Origin: Amphimedon queenslandica
Taxonomy: Eukaryota > Porifera > Demospongiae > Haplosclerida > Niphatidae
DNA: 33,744 bases
Reading direction: 5' to 3'
Assembly (NCBI RefSeq): GCF_000090795.2
Contig: NW_003546397.1
Location: forward strand, 138,673-172,416
In this document: positions 21,460-33,487 of the stretch, piece by piece
Layout of the letters: each line of letters opens with the position of its first letter
Position numbering within the stretch: the first letter of the stretch is position 1
Notes under the pieces: model-generated
What the model saw: only the letters and a program-made list of their open reading frames with translations
The model's database searches: none
What the model was told of the DNA's origin: nothing
Translations under genes and position numbers: made by a program

Positions 21460-23355
21460 AATTTAAAACTTGTGAGGCTTATTAAAATGCAAATCAAAGT
21501 CAAAATATTAACATGTACTCCTAAACATCAAAAATTGATGAAAGGCATTGGCGGAGAAAAACCTATTATGGTAGTGAAGCACACCATTTCTCAGTTACTG
21601 TACCATGAAGAAGCAATTGAAGAAATAGTCTTGAAAAAAAATTTGGGTTGAAGAGCAGGAAGACACTTAAGCAATAATAGTTTAACTGCAATTTTTCATT
21701 AATGAATGTCATAGAATAAGCAAAAACTCATGCTCCTTTATCCTGACAACTGTAGTCCAAAAATTGTCATCTAAATTTAGGCTAGAAAAGACAAATCTTT
21801 GTGTTTCTCGGAGTGTTATGTTAAGAATGTATCAATCTGTAAAATAGGATTGAGACCTAAGGTGTCACAGTGAAAATAGGAACTCTAAAATAGTGTTACA
21901 TTAATCAGAACCTACACTTGCACAAGTAAGATGCAATTAATTACCCAGTTCTTTCTTGATATTGCAATTATAACTACCGGATTACTAGTTCAAATAGAGA
22001 CCAGATGATGTACAACTAAAAGATATTAGTCAACCCATTCTTTACAACCAAATCACTTTCATCAAATGATCTTTCTCACACATCTTAAGAAGAAGCTGAA
22101 TCTGTTGTAAAAAGACTGATACTTCAAGCAATAGCAAAATTGAATCTTACTGATGTACCTGCAGATAGTGCTACTTCTTCATATACTCCAGCTCACAGCC
22201 CAGCTCCAGAGCCTCCCCTTCTCCTTGATGCTCCTTTACAGCCTTAGTGACAGTCAATCTCTATAGCCTCCCTCAAATACATTGGCTTCAAACAATACAA
22301 GCATTGTCACTGGTCCAACTTGTAGCAAAGCAAAAGGTATTTCATTGATGCATCAAAATAATGTATTTACAGCTTTTACAAGTACACTAGGCATTCAGCT
22401 ACCATGTTGAACAAGGAACATATCCATTTCTTTTAGCTATTCATTACAGCAGACATTCTGGATCTAATATTTACTCAAACATGCAAGTATGCAAATAAAA
22501 AAATTACAGAGAACAGTGACTATCTAAATCAACACAAAAAGGCAAGAGGAAATCAGTGGAAAAGAAAACTAATGGGAAGAGAGGAAATAAATTCACTCTT
22601 GCTTGTAATTGACTAGTGGTATTAATGCATTTTCTAAAGTCAGGATACAATTAATTTGTACTTTAATTATACCTTTCACTACTGAAGTGGTCTTTTCAAA
22701 CTGAAGTAGTCTCAAAAATCAAGTGTAGCAGACATTTTGAGCTACTAATGAATTCTTTGCATCTCAACAACAATAAGCAACAACCTGCCAGAGACAGTCC
22801 TCATTATGGTAAACTGTACAAAATTTGACAGTTCCTTGACTTACTTATTCCCAATTCTTGGACTGTTTACACTCTAAAAGTGGACAAGAACATTATGTTT
22901 TATTGGTCAACTTTCTTGAATGCAGTACAAGCTTCATGAACTTAGAAAACGGGGTATAAAAGTTTAGTGCTCAGCTGATTCAGACAATGGTTGCATCTGA
23001 AATTTGCAAATGTACATAGGTCTACAGTTATTACAATGTCTGAAAAATTACAAAGGGATATTGCAATATCTAGTGAGAAGGGACTGGCTAATGTTGTAAT
23101 GGAACTCATTTCAGAATTTGAAGGACAAGGACAGATCATAAACTTTTTCAAAAAGATCATCCTGCTTTTTGTAAGAGTTTTAACTACTGCTAGTACAGTT
23201 TGGTAAGTAACTGGTGGAGGATACGGAGTGGCTCGAGAATGAGATGCACTTGACTGTTGAACTAAATGGCTCATCTTAAAAGAAAGCTTATAACAACCTC
23301 AAAAATCAGAATACAGACACAGAGACCAAGCTAAAGACGAAGAGCCACAGTACAG
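21460..23355. other. Long stretch with only unrecognised short open segments
   Basis: The plus-strand ORF at 21442-21651 (69 codons) and an open segment at 22089-22247 (ending PAHSPAPEPPLLLDAPLQP) have ordinary codon content but match nothing I know. A minus-strand ORF at 22942-23274 is also unplaced. They could be exons of unidentified genes or repeat-derived. Confidence 0.3.
22089..22247 (+). other. Unassigned open segment with Pro/Ser-rich end
   Basis: Open from just after a TAA at 22086 to TAG at 22245. It starts EEAESVVKRLILQAIAKLNL and ends in a Pro/Ser-rich tail. It may be an exon (preceded by CTTAAG) or chance; there is no ATG. Confidence 0.2.
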
Positions 23356-26300
23356 ATGGCCATTGAAAATAGCACACACCTCCTCACAACTCAGTCATGT
23401 GAATATTACGTGACACGAGCAGTGACGGTGGATAGCATGTGTCTCTCTGATAACAGTGGTAAGTTGTAATAACAAGGTGCACAGATCTGTATAATCAGGC
23501 ACTTTACAGATAGGACTTGCAAATTTTGCGGTGCTACATTTAAATTTCCATCTAAACTGAAGCAACATCTTAAATCAGCAAGTCATTTGCTTTTTGAGGC
23601 CAATCTAAAGCAACTGGATGCAGAAGTACAGGTTGTGCTTGAGAACGAGCATAATTTTTAAGCGGAAGATTACACAATGCAGCACAGCCTGATGATGGAA
23701 TGATTTGTGATGAAGAAAATGACTGAGGAGATGGGAAGAGGAGTGGATTGTGATACCAGTAGTTCAGAAGCCTCTGTCTCACGTGAACATCATGCATGAT
23801 GAGTTCAATTATTCTGAAGGTAACAGTCATTTAAATTTTATACAGCTCTAATTGACAGGTGATTTCTTTGGGTCTCTAGACTTGGTAAAGAATAGTTTCA
23901 CAGACTTTTTTCTATTTTCATCTGAGGTTCAGGCTCTAAGGTTACTACTAATTGACAGTCCTCGCCCTATTGTAAGTATTAGCAGTTGCTCATAACACTG
24001 ATTCTATTTTAAGGGTGAAAATAACTTAAAATTTATTTGGTTTGCTCTTTCCTGTGCCAACCAAAGCTTGATCGGTTTCAATAATATAAACAGTTGACAT
24101 AGCCAAACTTTGAGTCTCCAAAACATGTTTTATAATTTCATATTATAACCTAATTAGAACTGATTTTCAATAGATTTTTCTCAATTAGTCATATCAGTAA
24201 TGGGGAAATGTTTGTCTAACCACCAGTAATAAGGTGTTTACCAGTTCATTGATGTTCTACTATTAGGTATTGATTGTGATAGTTTTAATTGTGAATCATT
24301 AAATGATGTCTAGCTAATAATACGAAGCGAAGCAATGGAATGATGACAGAGATATCAAGCTCCTATGATATATGTTAACGATCAGTGTTATTATACTCAA
24401 GATTAACCTTGTACTCTCCTCAATTTGGAAGTACCATTGGACAATTGGAACATTTTTTTGAAAATGGGAGCCAAAAGTGTAATTTAATAATAATTTAACT
24501 ATGATTTTCATGATAGAGTCGTGGTAATTCATTTGCAAGCCTATCACCACTACTGACCATTGATCAGTATAGTTCTGTTGGTTTCTCCATACCTATTAAC
24601 AGTGATACTACATGTCACTTTTTAATAGAAAGTCTGATTGTTAATGTGGATTGCATAGAAAGTATTAATACTTGAGTTCATGACGTGAGAATTCTCAAAC
24701 AGAATGAAGAAAACATACATGAATTGTCATACTTGGTGAGGTGAATAATTACAATTTTTATATAATGTTTATTGTTAGGAAATGCAGAATTTCATTGAAG
24801 AAAACCAAATCATAACTGAGCTCAAGGAAAACCAACCTTAATTCTCCCTTTATTATTATACACTGATGATCTTTCAGAAAATAGTCAAAGAAATGGAATA
24901 AATTTGACTGTGTCACTGTTCTTTTAGCTGGAGTACCAAAAAAGATGATCACAAACCTCAGCAACATTTATCTATTGACAACATCCAACAGAGTTAATTC
25001 ATTAGATTTGATAAAACGTATTGTTCATGAGCTCAAACAGTTGGAGTATGGTGTTTTCATTTCAGACGACTACTGGAGGCAGGATGTTTTAGTTATTGTT
25101 CCTTTGTTTGCTGTCTTATGTGATCCAAGGGCATCTGAGCTTTGTGGACATATGACAGCCAGTATCCAAACAAATTCTGTCGTCTATGTTTAGTGAGAAA
25201 TCATTATTATTTTACTTTTAATGGTAGTGTATATTGCTGTAGTTTAGTGCAATCATACTGAAGATCCAACTGTTATGGGTGAAAAAAGGACAAAAGAGCA
25301 AGCACTTCAATTGCATTTGCAAATACAAGATGCCACTGATAAGAAGCAAGTTGATTACTTACAAATATCCACTGGTTTGGTAGGGAAATTAAATCCATTA
25401 TATCAATTAGATGTTGATATTTTTCAGTAAGAGCATGTTTCTTTTATTGATTCTTATATTTAGATTAACACCTATTGAATGCTTTCACTCTATATTACTT
25501 GGACCATACAAGTATATACTTTGTGAAGTTATGAGTAAGTTAACTTCAGCACAAAAGGATGAACTAATGGCCCAAATTTAATCATTCCCATTCACTGGAT
25601 TGAAACAAAAGCTGAAAGGCAATGTGTGTTGCTTTGATTACTTTTGACTGCTTTGTGGAGAATACTTCTTAAGATTTGTTGGTTCCCTTGTAGGGAGGGA
25701 TCTTAAGGCATTTGCACAGATTGCTCTTTTTGTAAGTGGACCATTATCTTAATGAGTTACAAAAAAAAAGGTTGGCTTTTTATCAGTAAGGTACTATATA
25801 ATTTAATGCAACTGTACAGTATTGCTCTCTTCTAAATTTTTGCAGCAGTGTACATTAGTAAGATTTATTCGGCAAAATTTGCTTATTACACATCAATAAC
25901 TGAAAAATTTGTTTCTGAAATTACAGATGCTTATGCCTCTTTTTAACAAGGCAAAAAATACACGTATTATTACAATTGCCCAAAGTTATGATACCATTTG
26001 GACCACCATTGGCTTATAACATAGAAAGGTATATTTTTTAATTACTTACAATCTAAATGTAAATTGTATGTAAATATCTTTTAGCTGTGAATCCTTTAAT
26101 TCACTGATTAGATCAGCTAATGTATTTTGTAACAGGCTTACACCAAGTTATGATATACCAATGCTTTTCTCAGTTCTTGTGTCATTAAGCCACATATCTA
26201 GTGGGGCTTTCATTAATGGCAATCAAAAGTTAGCTTTTTTTATGCAATAATATTTTTTGATATAAGAGCTGATAAAGGACTAACGGAGCTGTTTCAGTCT

Positions 26301-27034
26301 TGACCTTTTACGTCCTTCACTGTTTTTGGATCAAAGTGTGGTCTGCAAGCATCAGCATGAGAACTCTTAAAGGTATATATAAATGTGCATTATAAGAATG
26401 TAAATTACATTATTATGACTTTAGGTTTATAGAAAAGAATGCAATCAGATTATCAATGTCACTACATCTACAGCACTTAATACACCTGTTGCTTCAAATT
26501 CAGCTATTATATTGTTCAGAACCTCTTATCTGGCATCAAATCTCCTTATTGACTTTGTTCAGCCCAATGATTGATATGCTGTTATGTTCAAAGGTATAAT
26601 GAGATGTAATGGAAGGATTAGTCATACTGGTCATTCTGTGGAACTAATTCATGGGAATGAGGAAGGTTTTTTAAAATAAAGAATATTCCTTTAATCATAC
26701 TTATTCTTTACAGAATGTGAATGCTGTACTTGTGAATTGCTTACAATGAACTAATCAGCAAAATTTCTGTGTAGGAAGCTTATTTACAAGTCTACATACT
26801 ACTACTGAATATGACTGTCCAATTCTTAGTCTTAGTGATATGCTTATCTTAATCCTTGCTAAACAAGTATTAAGGTCTGTCTCTATTCTTCATATGTGCA
26901 ACACTGACTACAAAATCATTCATAATAACACATAACCTTGTACCATTGAACGTGAAATTGTAACTTTGCCTTCTTTGTCTTTTCAGCATAATTATACAAA
27001 TGATATTCATATTTTAAATATTTATTGTATGTAA
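23356..27034 (+). pseudogene. Multi-exon Plavaka-like DNA transposase with C2H2 finger, decayed
   Basis: It starts MAIENSTHLL at 23356. Intron 23459-23509 joins to RTCKFCGATFKFPSKLKQHL (C2H2 finger). Intron 23820-23858 leads to SEGDFFGSLDLVKNSF and LRLLLIDSPRPI; intron 23972-24013 leads to GENNLKFIWFALSCANQSL. Downstream are SKKWNKFDCVTVLLAGVPKK and IYLLTTSNRV (about 24885-24985), NKFCRLCL, then after intron 25427-25463 LTPIECFHSILLGPYKYIL, LVGRDLKAFAQIALF, HVLLQLPKVMIPFGPPLAYN, intron 26029-26084, and CESFNSLIRSANVFCNR. The end reads FQHNYTNDIHILNIYCM (stop 27032-27034). This order matches, from memory, a family of large transposase-like proteins shared by animals and fungi (Plavaka, CMC/CACTA-related). 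In-frame stops after the finger, near 25580 and 25649, plus a shift near 25155, show it is dead. Terminal repeats were not found. Confidence 0.6.
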
Positions 27035-28875
27035 GTATGTATCATTTGAAAAATAATTATATGTATCAAAAACATTAAAAAATCAGGCATGAATAAGTTA
27101 TTTATACAGGTTTGAAGTCACACTGATGTTTCAAAGATGGTGATAAAACTTAATTTATGCATGTAATGTCATAGCTGTATTTCATCACATTTTATGCATC
27201 AGACCATGAATAATGACTTGTGTATATATTTATGTAAACAATCAAATATATACAGATATCAACCGTCCATGCTCATGCAATGCATCTCCTAAAGCTGGTA
27301 ACACATTTCGCCACCACAGCCCTAATATAAAAAGTGATGGAGTATTTAGAAGGAAATAGGGCTGAGCATGATGCATACAAGGTGTTGTGTCTTACTTGCT
27401 ACAACATGCATGTGTCAATCCTTACTAACATTGAATCCCAATCTAATAGTGAAAACCTGTCAGATGACATGAAGCTATGTTAACAATCGATGGAATAAAC
27501 AGATAATAAATTTACAATAGCCATTTTACAAAATGTCATCACGGTAGCCAGAGAACTCCGTCAGGATAAAGCATTTCTCTTAACTGCAGCATGCTCTTAT
27601 TTTCTGGAAGTCTACACAGGTGAAGCAAATACATGTACTGTAACAGCAGCACAAGTAATGATAGAAACAGGAGACAGCACTGTGAAATTGAACTCAGGTT
27701 GTCTACTCCATCTGGTAATATCATGCTTAAAAAAGAATTTAAATTGTCATTGTATTCACAAAAAAATTGGAACTATTTTTACAGACGTAATTGTGATCTA
27801 TTCACCAGTTTATCTTGGGCATTAGAGTGTAATCAACAGCACATTAACTGTTTTTTATTAACCCTTTATAATCCAATTTAATTATTAGAGTTACACCCCC
27901 GGTACGAAATAAAATTTTGAATTAACAATAACTTTTAGTAGTGCTACTTTATCATGATGAATCTCTAAATATTTGACACTAATGGATTTCAAACTTTGAA
28001 GAAGCCAATATGGGATGTTGATCCTTCTTAAGAAAAATTGTTTTAGTATAACAGGTGTCATAAAGCAAGCGTATAATCTTTTATAAGGCATACTGCAGTT
28101 TTGCACATTATGAAAAGTATAGCGAAGCAAAACACGAGCATGAGCCTCTTATAGAAAGCCTAGTAAGTAATATCTGATGATCTAAAGAAGCTCTGTCACT
28201 TTGTGAAGAAGCTACAAACAGAAATCCTAGAAGTCATGACTGCTGTTGTTGCTAGGCAGATTGAATCTCCACCCACCATGAAATAATGGCATCTTGATGA
28301 AGTGGCTCTACTGTTTTGATGCACATCTCTCAGAATTCTAACATATCACACATTAAACTTTGTGACAGCACTGTGAAAGAGTTCGTTTGCTGGACTAAAG
28401 AGTATGAAGCTCAAAGAGCTTCAAGAAGCACAAAGGCGTGACGAGAAAATAGCCTTTTAAACTTTTATTTTTCAAAGACTTATGACCAGATGATGTGAAA
28501 ACATCTTTTCCATGTGTTCTAGCAACTATAAAAGAAACTATTAAGACTTACCTAAGCCTTGAGTATCAAAAGAGAAAAGGTTAGAAGACATACCGCTCAA
28601 GTCCTTCATTACTATGGCGTTGCCAAGAAATTGTTACCATGCCCATTATTCTTTCATTGAAGAAAAGGAATTTTACCAATAAAGAATGTCTTTCTGCTTC
28701 AGCATAACTTCAGACAAGGCGGTAAGGGATTGTAATGATTTATATATAGAAGGAGTGAGTCATAGTGGGAATGTAAGACACACAAACATTATACACACCA
28801 GCTATAGTGACAATGATAACTATAAGATATGCAGATATTGTTATACATGTAGGACTTGCAGTTAGACCAGCTCTG
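27035..28875. other. Spacer with no supported gene
   Basis: An 82-codon ORF at 27633-27881 and a 79-codon minus-strand ORF at 27891-28130 show no recognisable motif. The minus strand near 27330-27270 has an exon-like open bit (WWRNVLPALGDALHEHG) after an ATATTAG, which I cannot place. Nothing firm. Confidence 0.3.
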
Positions 28876-29240
28876 TTAGCAGTACTTTCTGTGGTACAGC
28901 ACAAAACAGTCTGTATCAACGTTTTCATGAAAAAGGTAAATATTGCATTCACAGCAAAACCATGTGGTGTCTCTCCTTTTATAGATATTTTGCAGAGGTC
29001 ACAAGGATGATGATTTCCATCGCCTTTCACTGGAAAGTGAGCAGAGCAAAACTGTTTACGTGGCAAAGTTGGTTTCCTTCCCTTCTTCTTTCGAAAACTA
29101 TAACCTTAGAGCGTTGCTTTTGCCAGAGCAGTATGGAAATCCTTGATGGTTTTTGTCAGTGCAGCCATCTCAGGATTTGCTTTAGATATTAGTAACGCGG
29201 TAGCGTTACTAAGTAGGATTCACCCCAAAACATTATGGCT
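28876..29240 (-). pseudogene. C-terminal end of a piggyBac-like transposase
   Basis: Read right to left, LTKTIKDFHTALAKATL is followed by a stop and SFRKKKGRKPTLP. Then come HFPVKGDGNHHPCDLCKISI and, after a one-base shift near 28960, WFCCECNIYLFHENVDTDCF and VLYHRKYC before a TAA at 28876-28878. The cysteine pattern CxxC, CxxC, C and YH near the very end is the zinc-binding tail of piggyBac (DDE_Tnp_1_7) transposases, with a conserved HFP just before it. The catalytic DDE core is not recognisable upstream, so only the tail remains or the rest is too decayed. The tail helps bind transposon ends in known piggyBac proteins. Confidence 0.6.
29190..29211. repeat. Perfect 9-bp inverted repeat with 4-base loop
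   Basis: TAGTAACGC (29190-29198), loop GGTA, GCGTTACTA (29203-29211). It sits at the edge of the piggyBac-like remnant. It could be a relic of a terminal repeat junction or a chance palindrome. Confidence 0.6.
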
Positions 29241-30107
29241 GCTATGACTTTTGCAGCCTTGCTATACTGGGAAAACAAGCTCTTATGCATACCACACTTC
29301 TTAGAGGACCTAATCTTGACCAGAGGACTCCATTGGTACCACTAGCATTGCTCTAGACTTTGTTTAAGAGGAAAGTCAAATCAGCAAAAAGGCTGTTTTG
29401 TTTAGTCGTCTTCATCTCCTGTCAATCCAGTTGTCGGTGTGTATCTCAATATTTGCTGGTGCTAGAAGGCTACTTCTTACACCATTCTACTTAAACAGTC
29501 AATGCGTAGGTCCATGTCCCATTAGGTCATTCTCCAAGAAAGGAAGAAGTGACATGATTGTAGGATTGGTTAAAACTTACCTTATTCTGCCATTTTGTTA
29601 ATTAAAAGAAACATGCGCTCCAAAATTTGGGTGTGGTCACACATGCTCAAATCTCAGAACTGAAGCATTTTTTTCACCTAGCTTAGCTAGGGTCAACTGC
29701 AATACTTAGTAGTGGAGGTTCCAGGCTTCCAGTTCTAGCTAAGATAAGTTTTTTAATCTTGGATATCATTGTTTTATTAAATTAAAAAACTAATGAGTTG
29801 TATTTCAAAAAATTACAAACAATAATAATGTCAAACTATGAACATGAACTTCACAACAGGAACAACACATGACAGGATTGCAATATGGAGCGCCATAGTG
29901 GACAAAACAAGGAATATTGATTTAGCTATAGAAGAGTGATGTGGCGATTTGTGAGGCACATCGCCTCATTAATGCATCAAATTCCTGATCGATTCTTTGA
30001 TCGATTTTGCATTCATTACCAATCATAGATAATAACACCTATGCCTTAGTGGGCATGGTCATTACAAGAGGAGGAGCCTATCTCGCATGTGATCGTGTGT
30101 CCTGGCC
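29241..30107. other. Spacer upstream of the integrase-like element
   Basis: No gene is supported. Small palindromes are present (CCTAGCTTAGCTAGG near 29680, GAGGCACATCGCCTC near 29953) and TGATCGATT is repeated near 29986-30008. Ends of the integrase-like transposon may lie here, but I could not match terminal repeats. Confidence 0.3.
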
Positions 30108-31610
30108 ATGGACATGGCTCAGCAACGATTTCTACAAAATTTCTTTGATTCTGCTATCAGTTATCTTAAAGACATACTAGTAAAAATTAAATCTGGTGAG
30201 TCTGATCCTCAAGCTGCTCTATTACAGTGGGAGCTATTAATCCGAGACTTCTCTTCTTTAATCGCTGACAGTTTGCAGTGAGTTAATGACGAATGAATAT
30301 GTCACTTTACGAATGCTATTGGAAACTTAGCATGTCTTATAGCTGTATCAGTGGAGAGGGAAGAAATTAATAATTTTTGTGCCAGTCATCGAGGAAGAGG
30401 CAGACCTGCCATTCATATACTGAATGATGAACTTCGTTTTTTGAAAGGAAACAACTTCAAAAATGTTGAAATTGCAAACATGTCACTGGTCTCATCAAAG
30501 ACCATTTCACTTCGCATAAGCCTATTTGGACTGGAATGTGTTAACGAATACAGTCATATCACTGATGATCAACTTGACACATTGGCAGAGGATTTCATAC
30601 ATGATCAACGTTTCAGTGGGCAATGAAGCTTTGAAGGTTACTTAAGAGCTCGTTCTCTTAGAATAGAACGTGTTCCCATCAAAGATTTTTTGTTTAGAGT
30701 CAATCCCTGTGGTGTGCAAAAGAGGCGGAGAAAAGCTCTTCATCGCCCAGTCTATTCTGTTAAAATGCGTAATAGTTAGTGGCACATAGATAAGTTGATC
30801 AGATGAAACTTTATAATTTTTGGAGGCATCAATGGTTTTTCTCACCTACCTGTTTTTCTTGAAGTTCACAACAACTGCACATTTACAATGCTCAATTGCT
30901 TTTTGAATGGTGTCAAAGAGTATGGACTTCCATCTAAAGTTCACTGTGATAAAAGACGGGAGAATGTGGCAGTATCACTGTTTATGTTAAATGAACATGG
31001 TCCTGAAAGAGGTAGCTACATAACTGGACGGAATGTCCATAATTAGTGTGTTGAGGGATGTTGGAGGGACCTCTTTGCTGGTTGTACATCTCTCTTTTAT
31101 TACATCTACTACTACTTAGAGAATATTGAGGTCCTTAGTCATACAAATATGTATGACCTCTTTTGCTTACACTATGTCTTTTGAACCAAGAATCTCTCAT
31201 CATAATGAGGTATATCCAGTGAATCAACAGTAACATCCAATGATACTTTATTTATTTAGTTATTCCGCGAGACATATAGTCAGCATCGTATGAGAACTGA
31301 GGGCAATAGGAGTCCTTTGCAGTTGTGGATCAGTGGAATGGCAACCATGAATGATACTGATGTTGTCAACACATCAGATTATGTGAGTTTATTGTATATG
31401 TCATTATTTTATTTTTATAAGTTTCCAAATGAATAAAAAGTACATTATGTTGTCGAGAGGTTATTAAGTAAATTGTCTCAGGTAAAGGGCCTCTATTATT
31501 TTTCCTCCATGTTGACAATTTATGAGGCACGCCCATTAATTATTCTTTTCTGAATTTATTCACCAATGAGATAATGTCATAAAGGGGAATGCTAGCTAGC
31601 AGTGATAATG

Positions 31611-31636
31611 ACACACACACACACAATACACACATA
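31611..31636. repeat. AC-type microsatellite
   Basis: An imperfect CA run (ACACACACACACACAATACACACATA) in the last intron of the integrase-like remnant. Confidence 0.85.
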
Positions 31637-31710
31637 TAGACACGCACTAAATGGGACCCGTTATTTTATAGGACCTACATGCACCCATTATTTGTATGTT
31701 AGTTTTGATA

Positions 31711-31922
31711 CTGTATAGGGGGTATATTTCCCAGAAAATAATTGATGAAAATCACCTTTCAACCTATTCACAAGAAAAAATTTTTTGATTTTTTCTTCTC
31801 AGTACTGACCATTATTAGTAAGGTAAAAAATAATTTTCATAGATAAAAAATTTTCACGAAATTTTTAAAACCGTTAAATTAGTGAAATTAAACACCATTG
31901 AAATATAAACCCTATACGGTAT
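31711..31922. mobile_element. Probable small MITE with imperfect terminal inverted repeats
   Basis: The left end CTGTATAGGGGGTATATTTC and the right end, read in reverse as CTATACCGTATAGGGTTTATATTTC, are inverted relatives. The 170-bp inside is rich in AAATTTT(C/T) words. It resembles the common GTATAG-ended MITEs of marine invertebrates. It lies inside the long last intron of the integrase-like gene. Confidence 0.55.
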
Positions 31923-32149
31923 AGCCTTTTATTACAATAATATAGGATTGCAGATATGGAATTAACTGTGATGCCCTGTGTCATTGCAATGTGATGATGA
32001 TAATGAGACATTTGTTCAACAGATACCTTGCCCTCTTACTGATGAGCAACTGGTATTACAAAGATATTGATGTCCTTGAAGTGAGAGATCACTTTGGAGT
32101 TGGTCTGTACATTTAGATTAGAGATTATGTTAACTCAGTTTCAGTGTGA

Positions 32150-32803
32150 ACTACTGACATAACTCTAACTGTATGATATTTGATTGTACTTAATAATTTC
32201 ATCTTTTCATGAACAACATATTGACAACATAATGCTTTAGATTGCAGGGCAAAAAGGAGGCTCAGTCATAATCATGATACAGAATAAAATTATCATAGGC
32301 TCATACATAGTGAATGATAAAAGGATAAGGCCATGTTTAAGTGCATTAAAATTAATTTACAAAACCAGGCAACTATTAGAGATAATGGTTGTCAAAACGG
32401 AATGTGTAAAATAATCAAGAATTCTCTTTCATTTGATGTCAAGAATGCCCAAAAAGTTACAGATAGTAACTATTGCAGGCCTTTTTTGTAGTGCTGCATG
32501 CAAATCATGAAAGGTAAATGCTTTTTCTTGATTAGTAGTCTACCAATAGCTCTTGGAGTTGGCATGTTCACTTGATGTTTTCCCCTGCACAAAGAATAGC
32601 AAAAGTGAATACAGAAATGGGCCTGATTCATTAAAATTTGCTCTGGTAAGGTAAATTTTGCAGCATTTAGCCTGGCTTTATCATATTGGGTCAGGATTAA
32701 TGATAACATGTTTAACCAGTGATAAGAATAAATGATGAGAGCAAATGATACTTGTCTAACCAATGTCACAGTAAAAGTGATAAAAGTGCAAATATGTTTT
32801 TCC
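32150..32803. other. Spacer downstream of the two convergent remnants
   Basis: A 128-codon minus-strand ORF (32470-32856) starts inside the HECT-like piece in another frame and shows no domain. Otherwise I see no gene. Confidence 0.3.
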
Positions 32804-33200
32804 TTAATCACCATAATAGACCATAGCCTTGTCCATTGCCAGTCTAAAGTTGACATAATCCATGTGCTTCATAGGTATTACTAAGCTAAGTGCGCAAGTT
32901 GAAGCCATTGGATAAGTTTCTTCATGAAATGTCAACGTTGATGAGAACTGAAAGCCAAATACGGGTAGGTACTTGTATATAGAAAAATAAAGGAGCACAT
33001 TTTGCAGTGGAAGTATTCCAATATCTGAAGTAAAACTAACAGTCAATTCACATGAAACAAACATTGTTACCTTCACAATTTTTGAGATATCCCTTAAAGT
33101 ATTCGTAATCATCCCGCTCTAGATCATCATCATCAGTAAAATTCACAGTCAGTATTGACAATAATAATATCTAATATCGAATAGAATAAAAATTATGAAA
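32804..33200 (-). CDS. HECT-type E3 ubiquitin ligase, C-terminal part (candidate last exons)
   Basis: Reading right to left, LTVNFTDDDDLERDDYEYF and FKGYLKNCE (about 33160-33090) are followed by a possible intron (GTAACAATG donor, TATACAAG acceptor). Then come LPVFGFQFSSTLTFHEE and YPMASTCALSLVIPMKHMDY, ending RLAMDKAMVYYGD and TAA at 32804-32806. The block YPxASTCxxxLxxP is the HECT C-lobe signature, with Cys as the ubiquitin-accepting residue, and the distance from it to the stop (about 30 residues) fits the end of a HECT domain. HECT ligases take ubiquitin from an E2 on this Cys and pass it to a substrate. The N-lobe is not visible in the window to the right, so this is either the end of a gene with a long intron or a fragment. 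Confidence 0.5.
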
Positions 33201-33487
33201 ATGTGGCAAATTTATATACCAGCTGTCAAATCTATCTCAGGTGCCGACAAGAAAAGCTTGAAAACTCAGTGTGATGAGACAAGTATATGCAGGGATTAAA
33301 GGGTAAGTGCCATGAAAATATCAAAAATATTAAAAATCATATTTCACTTTATTGATGTTTCATTACTTGCAAGAAAATGTTGAAAAACCTGCAAAAAAAA
33401 GCTGCACTAAGTTTGCAATTTTTGGCTTCTCAGTATTTACTTCCTGCGGTGGGCGTGGCCAAGCGATGACGCACTTGGGGGGGACTC
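33201..33487. other. Presumed promoter region of the right-end gene
   Basis: Mostly AT-rich, then a GC-rich patch GTGGGCGTGGCCAAGCGATG at 33449-33468 and GGGGGGG just before the ATG at 33488. A GC-box-like GGGCGTGG would suit a promoter. Confidence 0.3.

Larger units (their letters stand above)
30108..32149 (+). pseudogene. Integrase-core (rve-like) DDE transposase, decayed
   Basis: The first exon starts MDMAQQRFLQNFFDSAISYL (30108) and reaches a GTGAGT donor at 30278. From 30351 one frame runs with GRGRPAIHI, a helix-turn-helix-like SLVSSKTISLRISLFGLE, and RVPIKDFLFRVNPCGVQKRR. The catalytic core follows: WHID (first Asp; the usual GNH after it is missing), FGGINGFSHLPVF, VHCDKRRENV (second Asp), GSYITGRNVHN, and VEGCWRDLF (Glu). 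Intron 31210-31259 (50 bp) joins HHNE to LFRETYSQHRMRTEGNRSP and LQLWISGMATM. The tail IPCPLTDEQLV (32023 on) ends at TGA 32147-32149. In-frame stops occur near 30624, 30778, 30805 and 31045. I know this protein type from fish and invertebrate transposons (IS3EU-like), by memory only. Confidence 0.75.

Noticed and set aside
27265..27345. Exon-like minus-strand segment WWRNVLPALGDALHEHG after ATATTAG
   Set aside because: A single short open segment without a partner exon or recognisable family.
28283..28320. Plus-strand text WHLDEVALL resembling the IS6-type transposase motif WHLDE
   Set aside because: Only nine residues match, a stop lies just before it, and no second Asp or Glu segment follows. 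Chance is more likely.
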